Source of the DNA: Fidelibacterota bacterium
GTDB lineage: Bacteria > Fidelibacterota > UBA2242
NCBI GenBank assembly: GCA_023229045.1
Contig: JALOAB010000113.1
Coordinates: forward strand, 1 to 7,347
Length of the DNA stretch: 7,347 nt
Direction: 5' to 3'
Positions 1-6,872 of this stretch are shown piece after piece; positions within the stretch are counted from its first letter, which is position 1, and every line of letters starts with the position of its first letter. Under the pieces are notes generated by a model. The model was not told the origin of the DNA. It worked only from the letters and a program-made list of their open reading frames with translations, and made no database searches. The position numbers and the translations under genes were made by a program.

Positions 1-1982
1 GCAGTGCCTATACAAAGATTTACCGCAAAAATTTCGTAGAATGGATGAAGAAAAACCGGCAAAAAATCGTCGAAAGTCTGCCGGCGATTGAAGTCGGCAC
101 CACGGTCATCCGGATCAATTCCGGCGAGGATTGGACTTACGAAACCTATAAGGATTGCGCCGCTCCGTTTATACCTTTTCTGCCACAGAACGAAGCGCTT
201 TTGGATGCTGAGGTGCAATTCCGGCGCGAATCCGCGGCGTTGCGCGAGCGGATTGAGCGGTATCGCCATATTATCGAAGATGAATTGCATTTTGCGCCAC
301 AGTCTGGCGATATTTTATCGGCAACCTTTTTCCTGCAACTGGAAAATTTGCAGAAAATGGCGCAAAATCCGATCCGGAACGCCACCGACCTCAAACGCAC
401 TGAAGCGGAACTGAGCGAAATGATAGAGTGGATCAAGAACGGCAAAGATTATTTTCAGGAAAAAAGAGGACGTGTCAAAATCGGGTATCTGTCGGAAATT
501 GATTCAACCTGTCAGCCGTTTGACCTGATGATCCCTAATCATTTCAATCAAAATAAATCGTACGGTTTGCTGATCTATTTGCACGGTAAAGAAGATCAAA
601 TCCAAAAATATCGCAACCTGCTCTGGGCGAACGAAGATCCGAGTTTGGATGAACTGGGAGTGTTTAAAGTCGCGGTTTACGGGCGGCGCAACTGCTGGTA
701 TCTGGGCGCTGGTGAGGTCGATATTTTCAGAGTCATTCAAGAAATCTGTAATCTTTATCCCATCGACACCACCCGGATTTATTTGATGGGAGCTTCGATG
801 GGCGGCTATGGCAGTTGGCGCCTGGGATTGAATTATGCCGATCGCTTTGCGGCAATCAGCCCCATTTGCGGCCGAACTACGATGGGTGAAGATTTCTACG
901 GCGAGACCATCAGCCCTCTAAGTTACGTGGAAAACGCTATGCATCTGCCGGTTCGGTTTTACCACGGCGATATCGATCCGGTCATCCCGGTAACCGATTC
1001 ACGTCAGATGGCGCAACGCCTGAAGCAAATGCGTTATGAACATGTTTATACGGAATTCAAGGATGTTAAACATGATTCATGGAACGCGGCCCGGGCTGAT
1101 AAACAGCGTCTGCCGTATTTAACTAAATTTAAACTCGATCCATATCCCAAAGCCATTCACCATAAATGCTTTTATCTCAAACATGGCATGTCCTACTGGG
1201 CAGAAATCATTCGCAAAACCAAATGGCATAATTACGCGACGTTAGATGCCAAAATCCAAAAAGGCAACAAGATAAGGGTCGTCACTGATAATGTCGCTGA
1301 AATCCGGCTGAATTTTAACCATCCCGAATTGAACCGTCAGAAAATGATAGTTGTTACGCTTAACAAACAGGTCTTAAAAAGTGAAGCCTCTTCGGGATGG
1401 TCTATTTTTTATCAAGATAACGATGGTCAATGGCACGCGGGAAGCGCCCCGAGCGAGGGATTATGCAAGCGTAAATGCGCAGAGGGGCCCTGGATTGACG
1501 CAGAGTTCGAGCCTTTTGTCATAGTCTATGGCACGCACGAATCCAACTCCGCCGACCGCTTGCATGAATTCGGTCACAAATTACTAGAATATTATGCCCG
1601 GTTCGATATGCGACCGGTAATGATTCCGGACTCCTTGGTCAATGATGAAAAATATCGCGGATACAATTTGCATCTGCTGGGAACGCCGGCTGATAATAAA
1701 TACATGGCCCAAATCCAGGCGCAATTGCCGGTAAAAATCGATTCAAGCGGATTTATCCTGGGGGACAAATATCTTTTTGCGGAATGCGGTCTGCGAATAA
1801 TTTATCCCAATCCGCAGAATCCGGAGCGCTACGTTCGGATTGATCTTCTTCCTTCGGTGAATCCCGATTATGGTTTTTTGGATGAAACTGTTGCGGATTA
1901 CCTGATTTACACAATTAAGGATAACAAGTATCAGGTGCTCGCCAAAGATTTTTTTAATAACGACTGGCAAATCGGTAAGTAA
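1..1982 (+). CDS. Alpha/beta-hydrolase (esterase / prolyl-oligopeptidase-like), 5'-truncated by the window edge
   Basis: This is probably a secreted or periplasmic serine esterase that removes acyl groups from a polysaccharide. The reading frame is open from base 3 to the left edge, and the first in-frame ATG (45) has no Shine-Dalgarno, so the true start lies outside the window. Numbering from that ATG, residues about 50-140 are helical and charged. The hydrolase domain spans about 141-350. Its nucleophile elbow is GASMGGYGSW with Ser251 (codon 795-797), the acid is Asp311 in HGDIDPVIPV, and the base is His343 in KHDSW, so the triad is complete. An oxyanion-type YLHG lies at 178-181. Residues about 380-645 form a beta-rich C-terminal region with a late NLHLLGTPADN segment and a YPNPQNPERYV segment, as I recall from uncharacterised hydrolases of planctomycete and FCB genomes. 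The 14 residues before Met45 (ending NFVEW) resemble the last helix of another alpha/beta-hydrolase domain, so the whole protein may be bimodular. The sulfatase gene follows after 12 nt. Family assignment is firm; substrate is unknown. Confidence 0.85.
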   Translation, partial: SAYTKIYRKNFVEWMKKNRQKIVESLPAIEVGTTVIRINSGEDWTYETYKDCAAPFIPFLPQNEALLDAEVQFRRESAALRERIERYRHIIEDELHFAPQSGDILSATFFLQLENLQKMAQNPIRNATDLKRTEAELSEMIEWIKNGKDYFQEKRGRVKIGYLSEIDSTCQPFDLMIPNHFNQNKSYGLLIYLHGKEDQIQKYRNLLWANEDPSLDELGVFKVAVYGRRNCWYLGAGEVDIFRVIQEICNLYPIDTTRIYLMGASMGGYGSWRLGLNYADRFAAISPICGRTTMGEDFYGETISPLSYVENAMHLPVRFYHGDIDPVIPVTDSRQMAQRLKQMRYEHVYTEFKDVKHDSWNAARADKQRLPYLTKFKLDPYPKAIHHKCFYLKHGMSYWAEIIRKTKWHNYATLDAKIQKGNKIRVVTDNVAEIRLNFNHPELNRQKMIVVTLNKQVLKSEASSGWSIFYQDNDGQWHAGSAPSEGLCKRKCAEGPWIDAEFEPFVIVYGTHESNSADRLHEFGHKLLEYYARFDMRPVMIPDSLVNDEKYRGYNLHLLGTPADNKYMAQIQAQLPVKIDSSGFILGDKYLFAECGLRIIYPNPQNPERYVRIDLLPSVNPDYGFLDETVADYLIYTIKDNKYQVLAKDFFNNDWQIGK

Positions 1983-1994
1983 AATCAAAGGGAC

Positions 1995-3632
1995 ATGAAG
2001 AGAAGGGAATTTATATCCAAAACCACGAAGGGGCTCGGCGCCGCCTGTTTGCTACCGCGGCTTAACGCCTGGGGCGGAGTTTCCGGTCTAGTCGGGCGAC
2101 GACCAAATGTGCTTTTGATAGTTATCGAAGACCTGAATATGCAACTGGGTTGTTACGGTAATCCTTATATGGTTACTCCCAATATCGACCGGTTGGCAAA
2201 GGAGGGAGTGCGATTCGAGCGGGCTTATGTTCAGCAGGCGGTTTGCGCCGCATCGCGCGCCAGTCTTTTTACGAGTTTGTACCCTGCAACTACCGGAGTG
2301 GATTATCCCTATAGTTATTATTTCGTAGAGGAAATATTTCCAAAGTATGGCACGCTGGCCAGGCAGTTTTATAACAAAGGTTACTACACGCGCGATTTCG
2401 GTAAAATTCATCACGGCCTTGAAGAAAACGACCTATCGGCTCCGCATTACGAGCCGCCGCACCGCCCGTACCTGCTTGCAGACAATATCAATCTCCGTAA
2501 AGCGAAGGGCAATGCGGCCGCTCCGCCTTATGAAATGGCGGATTTGCCGGATTGCGAATATCCGGACGGTCAGACCGCCGAGACAGTCATTGCCGGGCTC
2601 CGGGTTGCAGCGCAAAAGTCGGCGCCTTTTTGCTTCTCGGTAGGCTTTTTGAAACCGCATATACCTTTTAATTCACCCAAAAAATACTGGGATTTATACA
2701 ATCGCCAGAACATTCCATTGGTGGAAAATAAAAACCGACCGAAAAATTTCCCAGCCATTGCACTCGACCGCTACAATTTACAGCAATATACCTGGGAACA
2801 TACTGACCCGGAACGCTTGTTCAGTGATGATTATGCCCGTCTGATTCGTCAGGCGTATTTTGCCTGTGTTAGTTTTATTGACGCTCAGATTGGTAGGATA
2901 TTGACTGAGTTGGAAAGTCTAAAACTACGGGATGATACGATTATCATATTCATTTCTGATCATGGTTTTCATCTCGGAGAACAGAATCACTGGGGTAAAA
3001 CGACCTTATATGAAGCTTCCTTGCATGTGCCGCTGATTGTCTCGGCGCCCGGAATGTCGCAAGGCGCCGTCAGTAATGGTATGGTTGAATCGGTGGATAT
3101 TTTCCCAACTTTACTGGATCTGGCTGGAATCGCCATCCCGGATTATGCGGAAGGCGTCAGTTTTAAGCCGCTCCTGACCGAGCCATCCCGGAAATGGAAA
3201 AAAGCGGTTTTCAGTCGTCAGAGTCGCAGTATGATTGGCGAAATTTATGGGTTTTCTATGCGTAATCAACAATATCGTTACACCGAATGGCAAAACCTGG
3301 AGACCCAAACGGTCTTAGCCACCGAATTGTATGATCTCGTCAACGATCCTCTGGAAACGAATAATATCGCCGGCAATGCCTCAGCGGATTTGATCCGAAA
3401 ATTGTCCCGGCAATTGAACGTTAACCGAAAATGGGCTTTGCCGGATGGAATTCAGAATTATGCTCACAATCCACCGGCTCCGCCGGCTTATGCCTGGGGA
3501 CCGGAAGGCGATAGTCGTCGTGCGGTATGGCATAAAAAATTCGGTGGTAAAGAAGGCAATGACTGGCGCATTTTAACCGAACAACGCCTTAAAATAGAAC
3601 AAGAAATGAAGAATAAAGGAAAAATAAAATGA
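1995..3632 (+). CDS. Sulfatase, iduronate-2-sulfatase-like, with variant C-A-A-S-R active-site motif
   Basis: This is a type I (formylglycine-dependent) sulfatase that would hydrolyse sulfate esters on a saccharide. The 545-residue length is normal. The N-terminus has KRREF followed by a short hydrophobic stretch (13-20), a Tat-like leader that suggests export and supports this ATG. The only Shine-Dalgarno-like sequence (AAAGGGA, 1987-1993) is just 1 nt from the ATG, so re-initiation after the upstream stop (12 nt away) may contribute. Sulfatase motifs are in order: NVLLIVIEDL (38-47) with LGCYG, QQAVCAASR with Cys84, GKIHHG (Lys137, His140), GFLKPHIPF (His222), SDHG (Asp322-His323), and WGK (Lys335). 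QQAVC, LGCYG and KPHIPF match the iduronate-2-sulfatase group closely. Two oddities stand out: Ala86 replaces the proline of CxPxR, and the first metal-site pair is Glu45-Asp46 rather than Asp-Asp. The stop overlaps the GH130 start. Family is certain; substrate is not, and activity depends on a maturase not seen here. Confidence 0.93.
   Translation: MKRREFISKTTKGLGAACLLPRLNAWGGVSGLVGRRPNVLLIVIEDLNMQLGCYGNPYMVTPNIDRLAKEGVRFERAYVQQAVCAASRASLFTSLYPATTGVDYPYSYYFVEEIFPKYGTLARQFYNKGYYTRDFGKIHHGLEENDLSAPHYEPPHRPYLLADNINLRKAKGNAAAPPYEMADLPDCEYPDGQTAETVIAGLRVAAQKSAPFCFSVGFLKPHIPFNSPKKYWDLYNRQNIPLVENKNRPKNFPAIALDRYNLQQYTWEHTDPERLFSDDYARLIRQAYFACVSFIDAQIGRILTELESLKLRDDTIIIFISDHGFHLGEQNHWGKTTLYEASLHVPLIVSAPGMSQGAVSNGMVESVDIFPTLLDLAGIAIPDYAEGVSFKPLLTEPSRKWKKAVFSRQSRSMIGEIYGFSMRNQQYRYTEWQNLETQTVLATELYDLVNDPLETNNIAGNASADLIRKLSRQLNVNRKWALPDGIQNYAHNPPAPPAYAWGPEGDSRRAVWHKKFGGKEGNDWRILTEQRLKIEQEMKNKGKIK
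2244..2258 (+). other. Sulfatase formylglycine motif, variant C-x-A-S-R
   Basis: The codons TGC GCC GCA TCG CGC encode Cys84-Ala-Ala-Ser-Arg88. The cysteine is the residue that a sulfatase-maturing enzyme converts to formylglycine. The usual proline two positions later is alanine (GCA, 2250-2252, one base from CCA). Arginine is conserved. Confidence 0.9.
3616..3632 (+). promoter_or_regulatory. RBS and ATGA stop/start overlap coupling sulfatase and GH130
   Basis: AAGGA (3616-3620) lies 8 nt before ATG 3629. The TGA stop of the sulfatase (3630-3632) overlaps that ATG in an ATGA arrangement, which implies translational coupling of the two genes. Confidence 0.8.
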
Positions 3633-4618
3633 ATAAAGTGATCAACGGCGAACCAATTCCCAATTTACCCTGGGAAGAGCGACCGCAGGGATGTAATGAT
3701 GTCGTTTGGCGTTATAGTAGGAATCCTCTTTTAAGCTGGAATCCGATTCCGCAAGCCGCCCGCATTTTCAACAGCGCCGTTCTGCCGTATAATGATAAAT
3801 TCGTCGGCGTTTTTCGGGCTGATCAGAAGAACGGGCGGGCGACCCTGTTTTTCGGGCGCAGTCATGATGGTCTGAAGTGGGAGATTGGTCCGGATCCGAT
3901 TGATTGGGTAGATGAAAAGGGCAATCCCAAACCACTCAGTTACGGTTACGATCCGCGCTTTGTCAAAATCGACGATACCTATTACATCGTTTGGTGCGAC
4001 GATCTGCACGGCGCGTCGATTGGTCTCGGTCGGACGAATGATTTTAAAACATTTATCCGGATGTCGAATCCGCTGATGCCATTCAATCGCAACGGCGTGC
4101 TTTTTCCGCGCAAGGTCAACGGTAAATACCTTTTGCTCAGTCGTCCGAGCGACAGCGGGCATACGCCATTCGGCGACATATTCCTGAGTGAAAGCCCCGA
4201 TCTGGTTTATTGGGGCAATCACAAATGGGTAATGGGCAAGGGCGGTTCGGGTTGGTGGCAGGGCATGAAGATTGGCGCCGGTCCGGTTCCGATCGAGACC
4301 ACCGAAGGCTGGTTGCTTTTATATCACGGCGTCTGCAATACCTGCAACGGTTATGTTTACAGCTTCGGCGCAGTGATCCTGGACATCGATGAGCCGAGTA
4401 AAGTTCTATACCGGACGCGCGATTATTTGTTGACGCCTGAGAAAAACTATGAGACGGTTGGATTCGTGCCGAATGTGGTCTTCCCGTGCGCCAATTTATG
4501 CGACTCTGCGACCGGCAGAATAGCGATTTACTACGGCGCGGCGGATACGCACACCGCTCTGGCTTTTGCAAGAATCGACGAGTTAATCGATTATGTTAAG
4601 AGTAATTCGGAAGTCTAA
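3629..4618 (+). CDS. GH130 family mannoside phosphorylase / mannosidase
   Basis: This is a cytoplasmic five-bladed beta-propeller enzyme acting on beta-mannosides. Most GH130 members use phosphate to release mannose 1-phosphate; a few hydrolyse. The 329 residues have no signal peptide. Family hallmarks in order: VVWRYSRNP (25-33), IFNSAV (46-51), YDPR with Asp108 (codon 3950-3952) as the candidate general acid, NRNGVLFPRK (153-162), GKY (165-167), SRPSDSGHTPFGDIF (171-185), MKIGAGPVPIET (213-224), LYHGV with His233, and PNVVFPC (281-287). Arg154, Lys166, Arg172 and His233 fall where phosphorylase members of the family carry a basic phosphate pocket, so phosphorolysis is favoured. The N-terminal VVWRYS...IFNSAV pattern resembles the GH130 subfamily that acts on beta-1,4-mannosides (mannooligosaccharides or Man-GlcNAc); that step is from memory and less sure. 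The gene overlaps the sulfatase and precedes a sugar symporter, as expected for an intracellular phosphorylase fed by an importer. Confidence 0.9.
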   Translation: MNKVINGEPIPNLPWEERPQGCNDVVWRYSRNPLLSWNPIPQAARIFNSAVLPYNDKFVGVFRADQKNGRATLFFGRSHDGLKWEIGPDPIDWVDEKGNPKPLSYGYDPRFVKIDDTYYIVWCDDLHGASIGLGRTNDFKTFIRMSNPLMPFNRNGVLFPRKVNGKYLLLSRPSDSGHTPFGDIFLSESPDLVYWGNHKWVMGKGGSGWWQGMKIGAGPVPIETTEGWLLLYHGVCNTCNGYVYSFGAVILDIDEPSKVLYRTRDYLLTPEKNYETVGFVPNVVFPCANLCDSATGRIAIYYGAADTHTALAFARIDELIDYVKSNSEV

Positions 4619-4634
4619 GCGCTTTCTGCGTTAG
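4615..4634 (+). other. Intercistronic hairpin over the GH130 stop codon
   Basis: CTAA-CGC (4615-4618, 4620-4622, with a bulged G at 4619) pairs with GCGTTAG (4628-4634) around a TTTCT loop, giving a 7-bp stem that includes the GH130 TAA. No T-run follows, so it is not a standard terminator. It could mark a processing or stability element between the enzyme and transporter genes. Confidence 0.35.
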
Positions 4635-4647
4635 TAATCCATTTCTG

Positions 4648-4653
4648 TAAGGA
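4648..4653 (+). promoter_or_regulatory. RBS of the symporter gene
   Basis: TAAGGA (4648-4653) sits 6 nt before ATG 4660, and it supports that start over the later in-frame Met codons. Confidence 0.75.
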
Positions 4654-4659
4654 ACGACC

Positions 4660-6111
4660 ATGACAGATGAAAAACCAAACCGCGCTCAATTGCTGCGCGA
4701 CCGCATTCCGATTTTGACTAAAATCAGTTACGGTCTGGGAACCGGACTGGACATGTGGGGCTTCTGGCTTTATCCGGGCGTGGCTTTTGCGGTTTTCAAT
4801 ATGTATTTGGGCGTCAATCCGATTCTGGTAGGGCTGGCGCTGACTCTGATTCGCCTTTATGACGCCTTCACCGATCCGATTGCCGGTTGGATATCCGATA
4901 ATTTTCGCTCGAAGTTCGGTCGGCGGCGTCCTTTTATCCTTGGGGCGGGGATATTAAGCGGTCTGGGTTTACCAGCCCTATTCCTGGTTTCGCCCGGCTG
5001 GGCAGACATCAACATTCTCGGTCTTTCGGCGGTCTTTTGGTATATGCTATTGTCGAATTTGATCTATATTCCAATCGTCAGCACTTTTACGGTGCCTTAC
5101 AATAGCCTCGGCAATGAATTGACGCCCGATTACGAGGAGCGCACCTCGGTGATGACTTACCGCAGTGTGATGCAGAAGATTTTCGAAGTGGGTAATTTTT
5201 ACGCCTTGCGCTTTACCAATCTGGCCTGGTTTCTGATTCCCGGCACGGGCAAAAAAAATACCCTGATGGGTATGCAGGTCTATACTTCGATCATCGGTAT
5301 CCTGATGGCGATCTTTGCGATTACGATTTTTTTCCGCGTCAAGGAGCGCTATTATGAAAGTGTGGTCGTCAAGACTAAAGAACGGATCAAACTGTCGAGT
5401 TCCTTCTACGAAACGTTAAAATGTCAGCCGTTTCGCATGATGTTACTGCTGGGTGGGTCATTCACGCTGGGAACCAGCATGGTCGGAACGCTCGGCTATT
5501 ATTCTACCGTGCATTACGTCTGCGGCGGCAATAATATTCTCGGCGACAACTGGAATTTCTGGATGGGGATTGCTTTTATGCTTGGCGGCCTGATCGGCGG
5601 CCCGGTTCTCAACCGCGTTGCCTATTGGCTGGAAAAGCGCAAGGCGGTCATCGTTGCGGCGATAATCGGAATGTTTGGCTACGGCGGCTCATGGTTTCTC
5701 TATACGCCGCTGATACCGTGGTTGCAGACCGTTGCCTCCTGCCTGATGGGAATGTCGGCGGCGGGATTGTGGATGCTCCATAGTTCAATCGGCGCTGACA
5801 TCATCGATTACGACGAACTCAATACCGGCCACCGCCGCGAAGGTTCCTTTACCGGATGCTCGTCGTATATCCTCAAACTGGGCAACTCGCTGGGCGGTTT
5901 GCTGGCGGGGAGCGTGCTCAAATTCGCGCATTTCGATCATTCCTTAGCGGTGCAGACACCGCAGACGATTTTCTGGATTCGGGCAATGCTGGCCGGAATT
6001 CCGATTTTGGGACTGATTCTGGTGATATTCTTCATCACTCGCGTGCATCTTACCAAACAGAGATGCGCGGAAATCCGCTGTGAACTGGAAGCCCGCAGGG
6101 GACAAGTCTAA
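4660..6111 (+). CDS. GPH-family (MelB-like) sugar:cation symporter
   Basis: This inner-membrane importer belongs to the glycoside-pentoside-hexuronide branch of the major facilitator superfamily and takes up a mono- or small oligosaccharide with Na+ or H+. The 483 residues have about 12 hydrophobic segments, for example near 92-112, 117-140, 206-226, 258-287, 328-348 and 437-461. Signature motifs are ISYGLG (22-27), RLYDAFTDP (65-73) with Asp68 and Asp72 at the places of the two MelB cation-site aspartates, DNFRSKFGRRRPF (80-92, the loop 2-3 motif), VPYNSLGNELTPDYEERT (145-162), and DIIDYDELNTGHRREG (380-395). The start is supported by a TAAGGA site 6 nt upstream. It is the last gene of the operon. 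The preceding cytoplasmic GH130 enzyme implies that the cargo is a mannose-containing disaccharide or oligosaccharide, but no substrate residue can be read directly. No damage or unusual codon use is seen. Confidence 0.93.
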   Translation: MTDEKPNRAQLLRDRIPILTKISYGLGTGLDMWGFWLYPGVAFAVFNMYLGVNPILVGLALTLIRLYDAFTDPIAGWISDNFRSKFGRRRPFILGAGILSGLGLPALFLVSPGWADINILGLSAVFWYMLLSNLIYIPIVSTFTVPYNSLGNELTPDYEERTSVMTYRSVMQKIFEVGNFYALRFTNLAWFLIPGTGKKNTLMGMQVYTSIIGILMAIFAITIFFRVKERYYESVVVKTKERIKLSSSFYETLKCQPFRMMLLLGGSFTLGTSMVGTLGYYSTVHYVCGGNNILGDNWNFWMGIAFMLGGLIGGPVLNRVAYWLEKRKAVIVAAIIGMFGYGGSWFLYTPLIPWLQTVASCLMGMSAAGLWMLHSSIGADIIDYDELNTGHRREGSFTGCSSYILKLGNSLGGLLAGSVLKFAHFDHSLAVQTPQTIFWIRAMLAGIPILGLILVIFFITRVHLTKQRCAEIRCELEARRGQV

Positions 6112-6228
6112 AAAGTCATTTACAGGTAGTAAAAATGATCCGACTACCGCTGGTTAATCTGTTTGTCAAACCGGCTGGTAAGGATTGTTATCAGATTACC
6201 ATCAAATTGTCAACCTCTAAACAGTTAG

Positions 6229-6281
6229 TCCGGGATTGGATAAAAAGGCATACTATTTTAACACTACCAGTTAATCCCGGA
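6229..6281. repeat. Inverted repeat, 9-bp arms, 35-nt loop
   Basis: TCCGGGATT (6229-6237) and AATCCCGGA (6273-6281) are exact reverse complements, extendable by two G-T pairs inside. It lies about 120 nt after the symporter stop and has no T-run. It may be a transcript 3'-end stem or a chance repeat. Confidence 0.45.
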
Positions 6282-6395
6282 ATATGGTCGGCAGGATTCA
6301 AGATTCTGAAGGCTTCCTGACTAACTCATTAAAAATTTTGGTGACTTTTATATATTTTCCACTTAAGATTAAACCGTTCTTTCTACTGAGTGGGT

Positions 6396-6401
6396 TATAA
6401 T
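6396..6401 (+). promoter_or_regulatory. Perfect -10 hexamer TATAAT without a clear -35
   Basis: TATAAT matches the sigma-70 -10 consensus exactly. The sequence 16-18 nt upstream (around ACCGTT) is not a good -35, so promoter function is uncertain. If used, transcription would start near 6408, just ahead of the three-hairpin segment. Confidence 0.3.
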
Positions 6402-6428
6402 GAGGCATTTTTAACCGCCCGATTATTT

Positions 6429-6535
6429 TCCGTAGGAACTCCCACGGAGGATGTCTCGAATTTGGGCTTTGCTTTTTGGCAGATCTCAAGAGTTGATGAG
6501 ATCGCGAACTGGTAAAAATCAGGGAATACCCTGAT
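6429..6535 (+). other. Three consecutive hairpins, candidate structured leader RNA
   Basis: Hairpin 1 is TCCGT (6429-6433) with ACGGA (6444-6448), extended inside by GG/CC past one mismatch around an AACT loop. Hairpin 2 is GATCTCA (6482-6488) with TGAGATC (6497-6503), an 8-nt loop. Hairpin 3 is ATCAGGG (6518-6524) with CCCTGAT (6529-6535) around AATA. All stems are read directly from the sequence. They sit between a TATAAT (6396) and a ribosome binding site (6545), which is the layout of a structured 5' leader. I match them to no known riboswitch. Hairpin 3 is followed only by AATTT, too weak to call a terminator. Confidence 0.35.
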
Positions 6536-6560
6536 AATTTCTATAAGGAAGGGTTACGCG

Positions 6561-6872
6561 ATGGATCAGCGAATTACTCACGCTTCGGCGAATGAGAGTC
6601 GAGGAATTTTGTTAACCTATGGTTTGAGCAGGTTAACTGTTAATAGAAATGCGGCAATAATTAATAAGGGAATTACCTTAATAGAAGGTCATATATTCAA
6701 AACAGCTAATCGAAGGAGGAAAATATGCGACTTAAAATCCCTGTATATCCCCGCACCTGACTGGATCAGCAGTCCGGGCGCGGGGTTGCGGTGGTTGCCA
6801 GCGGGCAATATTCAGCCGGTTCGCATACGGTTACTTTCAATGGGAGTGGTTTACCCAGCGGAATCTATATAA
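6561..6872 (+). CDS. Doubtful 103-codon ORF, hypothetical
   Basis: I do not recognise this protein. In its favour, AAGGAAGGG (6545-6553) lies 7 nt before ATG 6561, and a hairpin-rich leader precedes it. Against it, there is no signal peptide, membrane segment or family motif. Its last third (from about 6765) is read out of frame across a segment that in another frame gives a clear T9SS sorting domain, so at least that part is an accidental reading. It may be a remnant start of a decayed gene or no gene at all. Confidence 0.18.
   Translation: MDQRITHASANESRGILLTYGLSRLTVNRNAAIINKGITLIEGHIFKTANRRRKICDLKSLYIPAPDWISSPGAGLRWLPAGNIQPVRIRLLSMGVVYPAESI
6611..6637. repeat. Inverted repeat GTTAACC / GGTTAAC
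   Basis: GTTAACC (6611-6617) and GGTTAAC (6631-6637) are exact reverse complements with a 13-nt spacer. The spacing would suit either an operator-like site or an RNA hairpin. No regulator is present in the window to favour one. Confidence 0.35.

Larger units (their letters stand above)
6112..6560. other. Gene-poor region after the operon
   Basis: I see no recognisable protein gene on either strand. The stretch holds several inverted repeats, annotated separately, and a perfect TATAAT. A possible 61-codon + ORF (6135-6320) and a 63-codon - ORF (6298-6489) have no recognisable motif and no convincing ribosome binding site. No GC-rich stem with a following T-run ends the upstream operon here, so its transcript end is not identified. 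Confidence 0.6.

Noticed and set aside
45..47. ATG 45 as the true start of the first gene
   Set aside because: No Shine-Dalgarno precedes it and the frame stays open to the window edge with protein-like sequence.
3731..4571. Long - strand ORFs (163 and 144 codons) opposite GH130
   Set aside because: They lie antisense to a gene with clear family motifs, have unlikely compositions, and have no RBS.
6135..6320. 61-codon + strand ORF after the symporter gene
   Set aside because: No recognisable motif, only a weak AGGTAG upstream, and the reading contains the inverted repeat at 6229-6281; it looks like a chance ORF.
6298..6489. 63-codon - strand ORF
   Set aside because: No family resemblance, no clear RBS, and it overlaps the hairpin-rich segment; not supported.
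6518..6540. Rho-independent terminator at hairpin 3
   Set aside because: The stem is good but only AATTT follows, not a U-tract.
6758..6760. UGA recoding (readthrough as an amino acid) in the T9SS relic
   Set aside because: TGA ends the sulfatase gene at 3630-3632 and none of the intact genes contains an internal TGA, so a standard code fits; the missing cargo domain also points to decay.
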